Below are positions 1 to 6,859 of a DNA stretch of 64,000 nucleotides, in pieces (position 1 is the stretch's first letter; the number at the start of each line of letters is the position of its first letter). The notes beneath the pieces were generated by a model. That model did no database searches. It was not told the origin of the DNA and saw only the letters and a list, made by a program, of their open reading frames with translations. The stretch covers positions 62,001 to 126,000 of the forward strand of contig NZ_CANQTS010000003.1 of NCBI RefSeq assembly GCF_947626835.1, given 5' to 3'. The position numbers and the translations under genes are program-made. Source of the stretch: an uncultured Acinetobacter sp. GTDB lineage: Bacteria; Pseudomonadota; Gammaproteobacteria; Pseudomonadales; Moraxellaceae.

Positions 1-773
1 GTCAAATCAATGGTCAGAAAGTCGAATATTCTGAAAAGGATATTTGGCATGTCAAACTTTTTGGCACGGGATTGATGGGAATGTCACCCATTGCTTATGG
101 TGCTCAATCCATCGGCATTGGTCTTGCTGGGAATGATAAAACATCTCGATTGATGTCCAATGGTGCCAAGCCAACAGGAGCATTGAAAACGGATAAATAT
201 CTAAAAAAAGAACAGCGTGATGTTTTGCGTGGTGAGTTGGATATTTTGATCAATGGTGATGATGGTGATTTGGCGGTACTTGAAGGTGGGATGCAGTTTG
301 AACCGATTAGTTTGACCCCTGAAGACCTTGAGTTGATTGCCATTCGTAAAATGTCAGTCGAAGAAGCTTGTCGATACTTTGGTGTGCCACCAATTCTGGT
401 GTATTTGACTGAAGGTGCAACCGCATGGGGCAGTGGTATTGAGCAAATTATCGATGGATTTTACAAATTTGGTTTACGCCCATATTTGGAACGTATCGAA
501 GAAAGTATCCGTATTCATTTGCTTCCGCGTGAAGATTGGGATGATTACGAATTTGAGTTCAAGACCAAAGATTTGTTGAGAGCGTCTTATCTGCAACGAA
601 TTGCCTCGAATAAAGATCGAATTCTTAGCGGTCAGGCATCGCCTAACGAGATCCGTCGTGAAGAGGGTGATGCACCTGATGCAAATGGTGATTTCTTATT
701 GGTTCCAGTGAATATGACCACTGCTGAACGTATGAAAAAAGGTACTTATGGAGCGAAAGCTGATGAAAAATAA
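1..773 (+). CDS. Phage portal protein, HK97-like (5' end cut by window)
   Basis: Forms the dodecameric portal ring at the capsid vertex through which DNA is packaged. The reading frame is open from base 3, so the gene begins upstream of the window; the TTG at 72 in the ORF track is not a real start. The visible part contains IWHVKLFGTGLMGMSP and, further on, MSVEEACRYFGVPPILV, both typical of the HK97/lambda-type portal family. The next gene is a prohead protease overlapping its 3' end, which is the usual portal-protease-capsid order. The C-terminus (TTAERMKKGTYGAKADEK) is polar, as expected for the variable portal tail. The family call is firm; the length is unknown because of the cut. Confidence 0.9.
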   Translation, partial: QINGQKVEYSEKDIWHVKLFGTGLMGMSPIAYGAQSIGIGLAGNDKTSRLMSNGAKPTGALKTDKYLKKEQRDVLRGELDILINGDDGDLAVLEGGMQFEPISLTPEDLELIAIRKMSVEEACRYFGVPPILVYLTEGATAWGSGIEQIIDGFYKFGLRPYLERIEESIRIHLLPREDWDDYEFEFKTKDLLRASYLQRIASNKDRILSGQASPNEIRREEGDAPDANGDFLLVPVNMTTAERMKKGTYGAKADEK

Positions 774-1512
774 ACTGCATGTGCGGAATAAGTTTTCGCC
801 AAACATGCCAAAAGTGCAATGTCGTCGAATGCCTGTCGTTGCGGATAACTTACGATTTATCAACAAGGATGAAAAAACCGGCATCGTGAAGATCAGCGGT
901 TATGCGGTGAAATGGGATTCAATCAATTATCACGGTGAAAAATTCATTCGTGGTGCATTTGCTGAAGTTTGTGCTGCATTTGCTGCTGGAACCAAAAAAA
1001 TTCATGCGTATTACAATCATGGTTGGCGACTTTGGTATGTCGATGCACAGCTAGCTATGCGTATTGGTAAATATACAGTTCTGAAAGAAGATGATGTCGG
1101 TCTTTATGTTGAACTTGAATTTACACCAGGCTTGGCCATTGCCCGTGATGTCGCTGCAATGGTCCAACATGGCACAGTGGATGGATTCTCAATTGCATTC
1201 TATCCGGTTAGTGACTTGGACTATGATGATAAAGGCACGCATGTTGAAATTCGTCGAGCTGATATGTATGAAATTAGTGTCGTAGATGAACCATCCGATG
1301 ATGCAGCGCGTGTGATTAATGATCAGACAATTGAAGCGATTGAATCAGAAGATGATGCTGAAGAACTTTTACGTTCGCTTGGCTTGGCTGGGGATTACTC
1401 GAAAAAATTGATTGCACGCTTAACTGATGTGCATAAGCCAAAAGAAAATCCACCGCCAAAAACTGACCCGAAAAAAGATCCTTTGGCATTCTTGGATCAA
1501 ATACCCGTTTAA
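748..1512 (+). CDS. HK97-family prohead protease
   Basis: Serine protease that matures the procapsid by removing the capsid delta/scaffold segment. The protein is 254 aa, longer than the typical 180-200 aa. The core contains KISGYAVKWDSINYHGEKF, a YYNHGW segment supplying a catalytic-type His, and DGFSIAFYP with the Ser in the family position. The C-terminal 60 aa are acidic and then proline/lysine rich (KPKENPPPKTDPKKDP), possibly a scaffold-like extension. I chose the start at 748 because AAAAAAGG lies five bases upstream; an ATG at 763 is possible. It overlaps the portal 3' end by 26 bases. A terminator-like hairpin follows. Confidence 0.88.
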   Translation: MERKLMKNKLHVRNKFSPNMPKVQCRRMPVVADNLRFINKDEKTGIVKISGYAVKWDSINYHGEKFIRGAFAEVCAAFAAGTKKIHAYYNHGWRLWYVDAQLAMRIGKYTVLKEDDVGLYVELEFTPGLAIARDVAAMVQHGTVDGFSIAFYPVSDLDYDDKGTHVEIRRADMYEISVVDEPSDDAARVINDQTIEAIESEDDAEELLRSLGLAGDYSKKLIARLTDVHKPKENPPPKTDPKKDPLAFLDQIPV

Positions 1513-1531
1513 TTTTCTTTTTAAATCCTGA

Positions 1532-1552
1532 CCCGCTTCAAGCGGGTTTTTC
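1532..1552 (+). terminator. Intrinsic terminator-like hairpin after protease
   Basis: CCCGCT-TCA-AGCGGG followed by TTTTT lies between the prohead protease and the capsid gene. It sits inside a one-directional late operon, so it probably either tunes capsid expression or is overridden by antitermination. Confidence 0.75.
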
Positions 1553-1563
1553 ATTTTCTATGC

Positions 1564-2895
1564 ATGGAAAAAAATATGAAAGCACTTTCAAAAACTTCAG
1601 TTGCTTTAGCAATGGGCGCAATCGCAACTCAATCAGCTCAGCCACTTTCTCCATTTATGGGTTTGAATGCCCGTGATCATCAGACGGCTGAAGACTATAA
1701 CCAGGCATGTGCTGATCTTAAAACACGCATGGCCAATTTGGATGGATTGATCACACGTTACAATGAGGCTTTAGGCCGTCTTGAAGGTGTGCCTAAGGAT
1801 CTTAAAACTGAATTAGAAACACGAGCCAACGAAAATAAAAAATTGGCAAGTGAAATCGAAGACCTGCAACAAAAATTGATTGATGGTGTTCAACAGCGTG
1901 GTGCAGACCCTGACACTGTTGCATCTTTACTGATTCGAAATAAAGAAGTCGCAGATCAAGCTAATGCCATTTGTCGTGCTCGCGGTAAATTTGGTTTAGA
2001 TGGTGTTCAAGCGCGTAACATTGTTACCTTGGCAGGTATGGGCAAGACAGCATCACTTGCTCAAAATGATTTAAGTCGTACAGTAGAACGTCCATTGACC
2101 ATTTTGGACTGGATTAGCTTTACGCCAATTACAGCGGAATTGGTGCCGTTACTGCAAGAATCTGCGTATGACATCATGGCTGAAATCGTGCCTGAAGGTG
2201 AAGAAAAGCCTGAATCAGATTTAACCTTTGAAGTTGTCGATCTAAAAGCGGGTACCGTGGCGCACTGGATCAATATTTCATTGCAAACAATGGCAGACAT
2301 GCCGACATTGGCAGCTTATATCGAAGGTCGTTTGGCATACGGTGTGCGCCTTAAACTTGAAGCCTACATCGTTGCAGGAGATGGTGTTTCAGGCGGTACT
2401 GCTAAATCATTCAGTGGTTTGCTTGAAGCAGGAAACCATGAAACTGTGACAGCTGAAGCAGATGACACAGCAGTTGATGTGATCAGCCGTGCAAAATATA
2501 AAGCTGGTTCAACTGGCTTACTGCCTGAAGCGGTGATTTTAAATCCTGAAGATTGGGGATCTATTGAACGTATTAAAGGTACAGACGGTCACTATATCTT
2601 TGGTGCGCCTGGTGCAGCAGTTCAGCCTGTGCTTTGGGGTTTGCCAGTAGTACTTTCAGCAGCCATGACTGTTGGTAAATATTGGGTTGGTAATATTTCA
2701 CTGGGTATTGCTGGCTTCATTCGTGAAGATGTTGCAGTTGAGCTTTCAACTGAAGACAAAGACAACTTCCGTAAAAACCTGGGTACCTTACGTGCAGAAA
2801 TGCGTGCATGTTGTGGCGTTCAAATCCCTGATGCATGTGTCGCTGGTGATTTACCTGAAATCCCTGCAGTTACGCCTCCAGTCGGTGAAGGCTAA
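1564..2895 (+). CDS. Phage major capsid protein, HK97 fold
   Basis: Main shell protein of the head, 443 aa. Residues 40-110 are a predicted coiled coil (AEDYNQACADLKTRMANLDG, then ENKKLASEIEDLQQKL), matching the delta/scaffold domain removed by the protease. The HK97-fold body follows from about residue 150, with the family-typical VPLLQESAYDIMAEIVPEGEEKPES, an AYIVAGDGVSGGTAKSF stretch, and a C-terminal VGKYWVGNISLGIAGFIRED. An alternative ATG exists four codons downstream (1576) with GGA in a better position. The gene is preceded and followed by hairpins, which isolates the most highly expressed gene. Family assignment is by motif and position. Confidence 0.9.
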   Translation: MEKNMKALSKTSVALAMGAIATQSAQPLSPFMGLNARDHQTAEDYNQACADLKTRMANLDGLITRYNEALGRLEGVPKDLKTELETRANENKKLASEIEDLQQKLIDGVQQRGADPDTVASLLIRNKEVADQANAICRARGKFGLDGVQARNIVTLAGMGKTASLAQNDLSRTVERPLTILDWISFTPITAELVPLLQESAYDIMAEIVPEGEEKPESDLTFEVVDLKAGTVAHWINISLQTMADMPTLAAYIEGRLAYGVRLKLEAYIVAGDGVSGGTAKSFSGLLEAGNHETVTAEADDTAVDVISRAKYKAGSTGLLPEAVILNPEDWGSIERIKGTDGHYIFGAPGAAVQPVLWGLPVVLSAAMTVGKYWVGNISLGIAGFIREDVAVELSTEDKDNFRKNLGTLRAEMRACCGVQIPDACVAGDLPEIPAVTPPVGEG

Positions 2896-2906
2896 TTTCT
2901 GAAATA

Positions 2907-2933
2907 AAAAGCACCTTTCGGGGTGCTTTTTTT
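2907..2933 (+). terminator. Intrinsic terminator after capsid gene
   Basis: AAAAGCACC-TTTCG-GGGTGCTTTTTTT. Nearly the same hairpin recurs after the J-like gene at 16877, so the prophage reuses one terminator design. Confidence 0.85.
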
Positions 2934-2965
2934 AACTCTTTTCGTGTCGCAAAAAGGCTATTTTT

Positions 2966-3262
2966 ATGAGTGATTTAATTGACCCCAACATTGTCAAAAA
3001 ACAGTTACGTGTTCTACATGACCGTGATGATGATTACATCGGATTACTCACAAAAGCAGCTCTCAAGCATATTCAAAATTTCTTAGATCGACCACTCGAA
3101 GAAGTACTGGTCGAAGGCAAGTTACATGAAGATTTGACCATTGCAGCCTTGTTGATCATCACGGATATGTACGAGAACCGAGCAGCTCAAACAGAAGTCA
3201 ATTTATACGTCAACCAAGCAGTTGAAATGTACCTGCTGCCATATCGAAGAATGGGGGTGTGA
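2966..3262 (+). CDS. Head-tail connector protein, phage gp6-like
   Basis: A 98-aa helical protein directly downstream of the capsid gene, the usual position of the HK97 gp6-like adaptor that forms a ring below the portal. The sequence is largely amphipathic helix (VKKQLRVLHDRDDDYIGLLTKAALKHIQNFLDR, split here only for description). The ending AALLIITDMYENRAAQTEVNLYVNQAVEMYLLPYRRMGV fits the gp6/DNA-packaging family, in which a C-terminal LLxPYR motif is common. An AAGG element precedes the start. The next gene begins one base after its stop, suggesting translational coupling. Confidence 0.82.
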   Translation: MSDLIDPNIVKKQLRVLHDRDDDYIGLLTKAALKHIQNFLDRPLEEVLVEGKLHEDLTIAALLIITDMYENRAAQTEVNLYVNQAVEMYLLPYRRMGV

Positions 3263-3263
3263 T

Positions 3264-3494
3264 ATGCGTCTAACTGTGGATGATGTGAATCGAGATCCAA
3301 AGCGCTACTTTGGCAAAGTGTCTATTTTTTTAAATGATCACAAAGTCAGAAATGTATTTGTTGCGGATGAAGAACAGGGCTATATCGAGCGTGCCAAAAT
3401 GGAAAATGGAAAATGCGTCATAGATAAAGGTCGTGGTGAAGTTGTCCGCGAAAAGCTTTATGGCAAAGTTCGCGTTGTGATTGAGGGAGTATAA
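3264..3494 (+). CDS. Small phage protein of unknown function, head-tail joining region
   Basis: 76 aa from ATG 3264, one base after the gp6-like stop. The ORF-track start at 3222 lies inside the upstream gene and is unlikely. The protein is basic and beta-rich (GKVSIFLNDHKVRNVFVADE) with no recognised domain. Its position between the gp6-like and head-closure genes suggests a structural or joining role, but nothing in the sequence proves this. The next gene starts two bases after its stop. Confidence 0.7.
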   Translation: MRLTVDDVNRDPKRYFGKVSIFLNDHKVRNVFVADEEQGYIERAKMENGKCVIDKGRGEVVREKLYGKVRVVIEGV

Positions 3495-3496
3495 CC

Positions 3497-3823
3497 ATGC
3501 AATCAGGCGATTTAGACCATTTATACGAAGTACTGCAACGTACTGAAGAAAAAGACAGTGCAGGTCAAAAAAAATGGGTGTGGAACAAGATCGGTGAATT
3601 CTACGGTGGTGAAGTACCTGTCAGTACTTCTGCATTTTCATCATCTGGTGCAATGGGATCGGCATTAGTCGTTCAGATCAATTACCGACCTGAGGATTTT
3701 CCAGACTTGTTGCCTGAACATCAGTTGCGTGATGCAGACAGCAAAAATATTTATGCAATTACCGGCATCTTGCCTGTAAGTCGTGCTAAGCATCGCATCA
3801 TGTGTGCTGTGGGAAAAATATGA
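3497..3823 (+). CDS. Phage head closure protein (SPP1 gp16 / HK97 gp9-like)
   Basis: 108 aa. Stopper or head-closure proteins form the ring that seals the DNA-filled head before tail joining. MQSGDLDHLYEVLQRTEEKDSAGQKKWVW is the typical N-terminus (orientation of a test or measurement strand, then 'D..G....W'). The C-terminal LRDADSKNIYAITGI and SRAKHRIMCAVGKI match the end of the family. It lies between the gp6-like adaptor and the gp10-like protein, the expected order. Its TGA overlaps the ATG of the next gene (ATGA). Confidence 0.82.
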   Translation: MQSGDLDHLYEVLQRTEEKDSAGQKKWVWNKIGEFYGGEVPVSTSAFSSSGAMGSALVVQINYRPEDFPDLLPEHQLRDADSKNIYAITGILPVSRAKHRIMCAVGKI

Positions 3824-4323
3824 TTAATTCGTCTGTGGAAGTTGAAGGCTTAGACGATCTGACAGAAAAGTTGGAAGGCCTAGTCAATCTAGCGAAGCAG
3901 ACGAGTGTGACGCAATCCGTTTGCCGATTCGCTTTAAAAGAATTGCATGCCGATGTGGTCGCAGATGCGCCACGGGCAGAAGAAGCATATTACCGATATT
4001 CGCGTGGATCTGCTCGAGCACGTAGGCGTGGCAATCCGCAAAATTCAAGAAGATTGGTTCAACCAGGTACGCTTCAGGAATCAATCAAATTTAAGCGTAT
4101 TAAATTGCCTAAAAGTGTAGGTGTTGGCATCTATGTGACCAATAAAGCGTTTTATTGGCGATTTATTGAAAACGGGACACCACACATGGCAGCAGAGCCA
4201 TTCTTGCGTAATAACTTTGATCATCAAAAAGAACGTGTGGTCGAACGATTTAAAACCAGTTATGCAAGACGTATTAAAGCCATTATTAAAAAACAGCAGG
4301 TGAATGCAGATGCTGGCGATTGA
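3820..4323 (+). CDS. HK97 gp10-like tail/head-tail protein
   Basis: 167 aa from ATG 3820 (ATGA overlap with head closure); the track start at 3802 is not needed. The N-terminal SSVEVEGLDDLTEKLEGL and the mid-segment VGVGIYVTNKAFYWRFIENGTPHMAAEPFLRNNF are hallmarks of the HK97 gp10 family, in which YxxFxExGT...PxPFLRPA is the signature. A very basic stretch with RGSARARRRGNPQNSRR lies in the middle. Role: tail completion or neck assembly. Its last bases overlap the next gene's region. Confidence 0.85.
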   Translation: MINSSVEVEGLDDLTEKLEGLVNLAKQTSVTQSVCRFALKELHADVVADAPRAEEAYYRYSRGSARARRRGNPQNSRRLVQPGTLQESIKFKRIKLPKSVGVGIYVTNKAFYWRFIENGTPHMAAEPFLRNNFDHQKERVVERFKTSYARRIKAIIKKQQVNADAGD

Positions 4324-4675
4324 AATTTGTAATGCACTGCTGAGTGGTGCTGGATTTAAGTGTGGACCTGCGCCCATTGCTCAAGGTGAAGACCTGACAG
4401 ATGGCTATGTTACTTTTCAGGACATCAGCACGGTACCGCAAAACGATGTAACAGGTTGGATGGGCATTGATTATGTCCGCATGCAAGTGAATGTCTATCA
4501 CCATGAAAAATTGAAAGCATCACAGCGTGCCAGTCAAATTAAAAAATTATTTTCAAAACAGAATCCGTACTGTGAATGCACGCCAGCTGGTGAGCGTGGA
4601 TCACATGACACTGAAACCTTGCTGCACTGTCAGCAAATCGATTTTTACATGACTCAATCTGATAACAGTTGTTAG
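4310..4675 (+). CDS. Tail completion/terminator protein, DUF3168-like
   Basis: 121 aa from ATG 4310, chosen because AGGTGA lies six bases upstream; ATG 4304 is the alternative. It contains APIAQGEDLTDGYVTFQDIS, resembling the P.....P.....PYV.y..is motif of the DUF3168 (lambda gpU-like) family. The later sequence RMQVNVYHHEKLKASQRASQIK fits the 'iqvd.ya.....a..la..v' part of that family. Such proteins cap the tail tube and join it to the head. It sits immediately upstream of the tail tube gene. Confidence 0.78.
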   Translation: MLAIEICNALLSGAGFKCGPAPIAQGEDLTDGYVTFQDISTVPQNDVTGWMGIDYVRMQVNVYHHEKLKASQRASQIKKLFSKQNPYCECTPAGERGSHDTETLLHCQQIDFYMTQSDNSC

Positions 4676-4683
4676 GAGACACT

Positions 4684-5163
4684 ATGACTGATTGCGCAGC
4701 GGGAACAGTTGATTCCCAGGGGATCGAACTCCATGTGACTGGAGCACCGCTTTTTCCTACTCAAACATTAATTGCAGATGTATTGGATTTGCCTTTACCT
4801 GCAGGTGAACGTCCAACAGATGATGTGACTTCTGTGACATCAAAATTTGCTGAAAAATTGGCAGCCGGTGTCATTGATTACGGCAATATCGAATTAGGCT
4901 TACTTCAACGGACTAATGATGATCAGCAGGTGAGACTGGAGCATGCCTTCATTGCCGGTGATTGTTTTGATTGGGAAATTAAATTGCCTGATGAAGCAAA
5001 AACTTCATATAAGTTTTGCGGATCGATCACCAAATTTGCACCATCTCGTGAAGCTTCAAAGAAAAACCGTGTTGCTTTAACCATTGCGATTTCTGGTGCA
5101 GTGGATCATCTTGAAGATGGAAAATCTGTACTGATTGATGAGCCTGTAGTTCCAGCAGGTTAA
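4684..5163 (+). CDS. Phage major tail tube protein
   Basis: 159 aa from ATG 4684, with AGGAGA eight bases upstream; this Shine-Dalgarno sequence decides the start over 4669. This position, after the terminator protein and before the tail chaperones, is that of the hexameric tail tube subunit in lambda-like siphophages. Consistent features are VTGAPLFPTQTLIADVLDLP near the N-terminus, a beta-rich middle (VRLEHAFIAGDCFDWEIKLPDEAKTSYKFCG, split) and a C-terminus with SKKNRVALTIAISGAVDHLE. There is no Ig-like C-terminal domain, so it is a short tube protein. A terminator follows. Confidence 0.82.
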   Translation: MTDCAAGTVDSQGIELHVTGAPLFPTQTLIADVLDLPLPAGERPTDDVTSVTSKFAEKLAAGVIDYGNIELGLLQRTNDDQQVRLEHAFIAGDCFDWEIKLPDEAKTSYKFCGSITKFAPSREASKKNRVALTIAISGAVDHLEDGKSVLIDEPVVPAG

Positions 5164-5183
5164 TAAGTAAAACTATTCAAAAG

Positions 5184-5206
5184 ACCCCGTTTCGATGGGG
5201 TTTTTT
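5184..5206 (+). terminator. Intrinsic terminator after tail tube gene
   Basis: ACCCC-GTTTCGAT-GGGGT followed by TTTTT. It lies between the tail tube and the tail assembly chaperone genes. Confidence 0.75.
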
Positions 5207-5239
5207 CATTCTATCTATTTAAAAAAATGAGAGGCAATC

Positions 5240-5623
5240 ATGTCTAATTTAGTAAATGCGTTCTTAGGTACCGTTGGTAAAAAAACATCAGAAATTGTTG
5301 AAGTTCCAGATGTTGGTCGTGTTGGTGTTTTAACTTCATTAACTTTGCAGTCCCGTGCAGAATACTTTTTAGAACGAAAAGATAAAGATCATATTGCGAA
5401 TGCGTTATTGCTTCAAAAAACCGTTTTTGATCCTGAAACTAACGAATTTATTTTGCAGAAATTAAGTCTTGAAGACATCAATAACTTGCCAACATACGTT
5501 ACAGATCCAATGGTCAAAGTGGCATTACAAGCCATTGGGATTACTCAAGAAGCGATTAAAAAACAGCTTGAAAAAGAAGCGGAGTCTGAAGAGCTAAAAA
5601 ACTCCGAGAACGACCAGAACTAA
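5240..5623 (+). CDS. Tail assembly chaperone, G-like (zero-frame product)
   Basis: 127 aa. It lies where lambda gpG lies, between the tail tube and the tape measure. The protein begins MSNLVNAFLGTVGKKTSEIV and ends in a charged helical tail (EEL-KNSENDQN). AGAGG precedes the start. Eight codons before the stop is A_AAA_AAC in frame (codons CTA AAA AAC), a canonical -1 slip site that leads without any stop into the downstream T-like ORF. The expected products are therefore abundant G and a minor G-T fusion that coat the tape measure during tail assembly. The call rests on position plus frameshift architecture. Confidence 0.82.
   Translation: MSNLVNAFLGTVGKKTSEIVEVPDVGRVGVLTSLTLQSRAEYFLERKDKDHIANALLLQKTVFDPETNEFILQKLSLEDINNLPTYVTDPMVKVALQAIGITQEAIKKQLEKEAESEELKNSENDQN
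5596..5602 (+). promoter_or_regulatory. Programmed -1 ribosomal frameshift heptamer A_AAA_AAC
   Basis: Zero-frame codons CTA AAA AAC place the heptamer exactly as X_XXY_YYZ. A slip of -1 continues as LRERPELMFMFQLAM, in the frame of the T-like ORF at 5623, with no intervening stop. This reproduces the G/G-T arrangement known for lambda-like tail chaperones. Confidence 0.82.
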
Positions 5624-5934
5624 TGTTTATGTTTCAGCTCGCAATGCGGTTGGGTCGGACCGTAGGCGAGTTGATGAGCTGTATGAGCGCTGAAGAACTT
5701 GAGTACTGGAAAGCTTTCTCAGTACTTGAGCCTATCGGCATCCTTCGTGAAGATGCACTGTTTGCCAATGTTTGTAAAACGCTTGCAGATTTAAAAGTGA
5801 AAAATGAGTTAGTACTTCGTGATTTCACTGTGTTTAATCGCAATAAATATGTAGAGCCTGAACCTGATATTGAGCAAACGATGCGTAACATCAAAGCAGT
5901 GTTTGGAGCATTAAGTGCCAAGTCAAAAGCATAA
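5623..5934 (+). CDS. Tail assembly chaperone T domain (DUF4035-like), read as G-T fusion
   Basis: A 103-aa ORF in the -1 frame relative to the G-like gene; its ATG overlaps the G stop (TAATG). LAMRLGRTVGELMSCMSAEELEYWKAFS is the characteristic DUF4035/gpT helix-turn segment. The fusion made by frameshifting at 5596-5602 would be about 226 aa. Independent initiation at 5623 is also possible by termination-reinitiation, but lambda-like phages use the fusion. The T domain recruits tail tube subunits to the G/G-T-coated tape measure. Confidence 0.8.
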   Translation: MFMFQLAMRLGRTVGELMSCMSAEELEYWKAFSVLEPIGILREDALFANVCKTLADLKVKNELVLRDFTVFNRNKYVEPEPDIEQTMRNIKAVFGALSAKSKA

Positions 5935-6109
5935 TTTCAAGGTCGGTGATGAAGTTTATATTCCTGACTTGTTTGCCCGTCACAAATTTCGGGTACCAGA
6001 TGACGAACAATATGTCGTTGATAAGTTGATTGATGATGAACGTCTGCAAGTCAGTACCGAAGACCGTTCATTTGTGGGTCATTATTCGCATTTTGCATTA
6101 GTTACTTGA
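5915..6109 (+). CDS. Small hypothetical phage protein
   Basis: 64 aa, beginning at a GTG that overlaps the 3' end of the T-like ORF by 20 bases. The sequence MPSQKHNFKVGDEVYIPDLF followed by KFRVPDDEQYVVDKLIDDER has the look of a small beta-barrel or SH3-like module (VGDEVYIPD). No family is recognised. Position suggests a tail-region accessory gene. Coding is supported by its length in register and its absence of rare features, but no homologue was checked. Confidence 0.55.
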   Translation: MPSQKHNFKVGDEVYIPDLFARHKFRVPDDEQYVVDKLIDDERLQVSTEDRSFVGHYSHFALVT

Positions 6110-6150
6110 AATGTTTATATTCTAACCTCTTATAAGTATAGGGGGTTAGA

Positions 6151-6804
6151 ATGGCGATTAAACCTTGTAAAGAATGCGGTTCACCAGTTAGTGATAAAGC
6201 ACCAACTTGCCCACAGTGCGGTGCCAAGCAACCAAAGAAAACATCTAAGTTGGCTTTGATACTTGCAGGGTTAGTTCTGCTCGTTATATTTGGTTCGTTG
6301 CTATCAGGCGGTGATGAAAAAGCTTCAGACGAAAATGAGAATAGCAATGTTAGGCAAAAATGGTTTGTTGAAACTGAAACAGACCCAATGACAGATAAGA
6401 AGCGAGTTTATGTTTCAGTTGTTGCTAATAACGTTTTAATGAAAGGAAACGATTGGTCTACTTTGCAAGAACCAATAATGACATTTAGGTGTCAGGATGA
6501 TTCAACCGAAGTTTTGGTTGATTTTAAGCAACCGTTGAGTCCTGAATACGGTAATGCTTTAAGAAGAACTACAAAATTTAGATTAGATGATGAAAAGCCA
6601 TTTAATGTCACTTTAGACACAGCTCAAGGTAATTTGAGAGTTTATTTTGTTTCAGATCCCGTCCGAAATTTAAAGAAAATGATTGGTCATCAGAAATTAT
6701 TAATTTCGTACCAAGCACATAGAACTGGTGAACAAGTTTTAGAATTTGACATAACTGAACTCGAAACTAGGCTAAAACCTATAAGAGAGTTATGTAACTG
6801 GTAA
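6151..6804 (+). CDS. Zinc-ribbon membrane protein with VasI-like C-terminal domain (moron)
   Basis: 217 aa. Residues 5-24 form a zinc ribbon (CKECGSPVSDKAPTCPQCG), and residues 35-54 a transmembrane helix (LALILAGLVLLVIFGSLLS). The outer domain, of about 130 aa, ends with LEFDITELETRLKPIRELCNW, which closely resembles the end of the VasI-type T6SS-associated domain ('FDL.GL..AL.PLR.aC.W'). It is not a tail gene by sequence. It has its own GGGGG-type ribosome site region upstream and a terminator behind it, inside the tail operon, which is typical of a moron. A role in superinfection exclusion or envelope modification is possible but not shown. Topology predicted: cytoplasmic ribbon, periplasmic domain. 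Confidence 0.72.
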   Translation: MAIKPCKECGSPVSDKAPTCPQCGAKQPKKTSKLALILAGLVLLVIFGSLLSGGDEKASDENENSNVRQKWFVETETDPMTDKKRVYVSVVANNVLMKGNDWSTLQEPIMTFRCQDDSTEVLVDFKQPLSPEYGNALRRTTKFRLDDEKPFNVTLDTAQGNLRVYFVSDPVRNLKKMIGHQKLLISYQAHRTGEQVLEFDITELETRLKPIRELCNW

Positions 6805-6821
6805 TTTTTTAATTAAAGAAA

Positions 6822-6846
6822 ACCTCGCTTCTAGCGGGGTTTTTTT
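6822..6846 (+). terminator. Intrinsic terminator after zinc-ribbon moron
   Basis: ACCTCGCT-TCT-AGCGGGGT followed by a run of T, ending just before the tape measure ribosome site. Confidence 0.78.
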
Positions 6847-6859
6847 ATGGGTGAAATTT

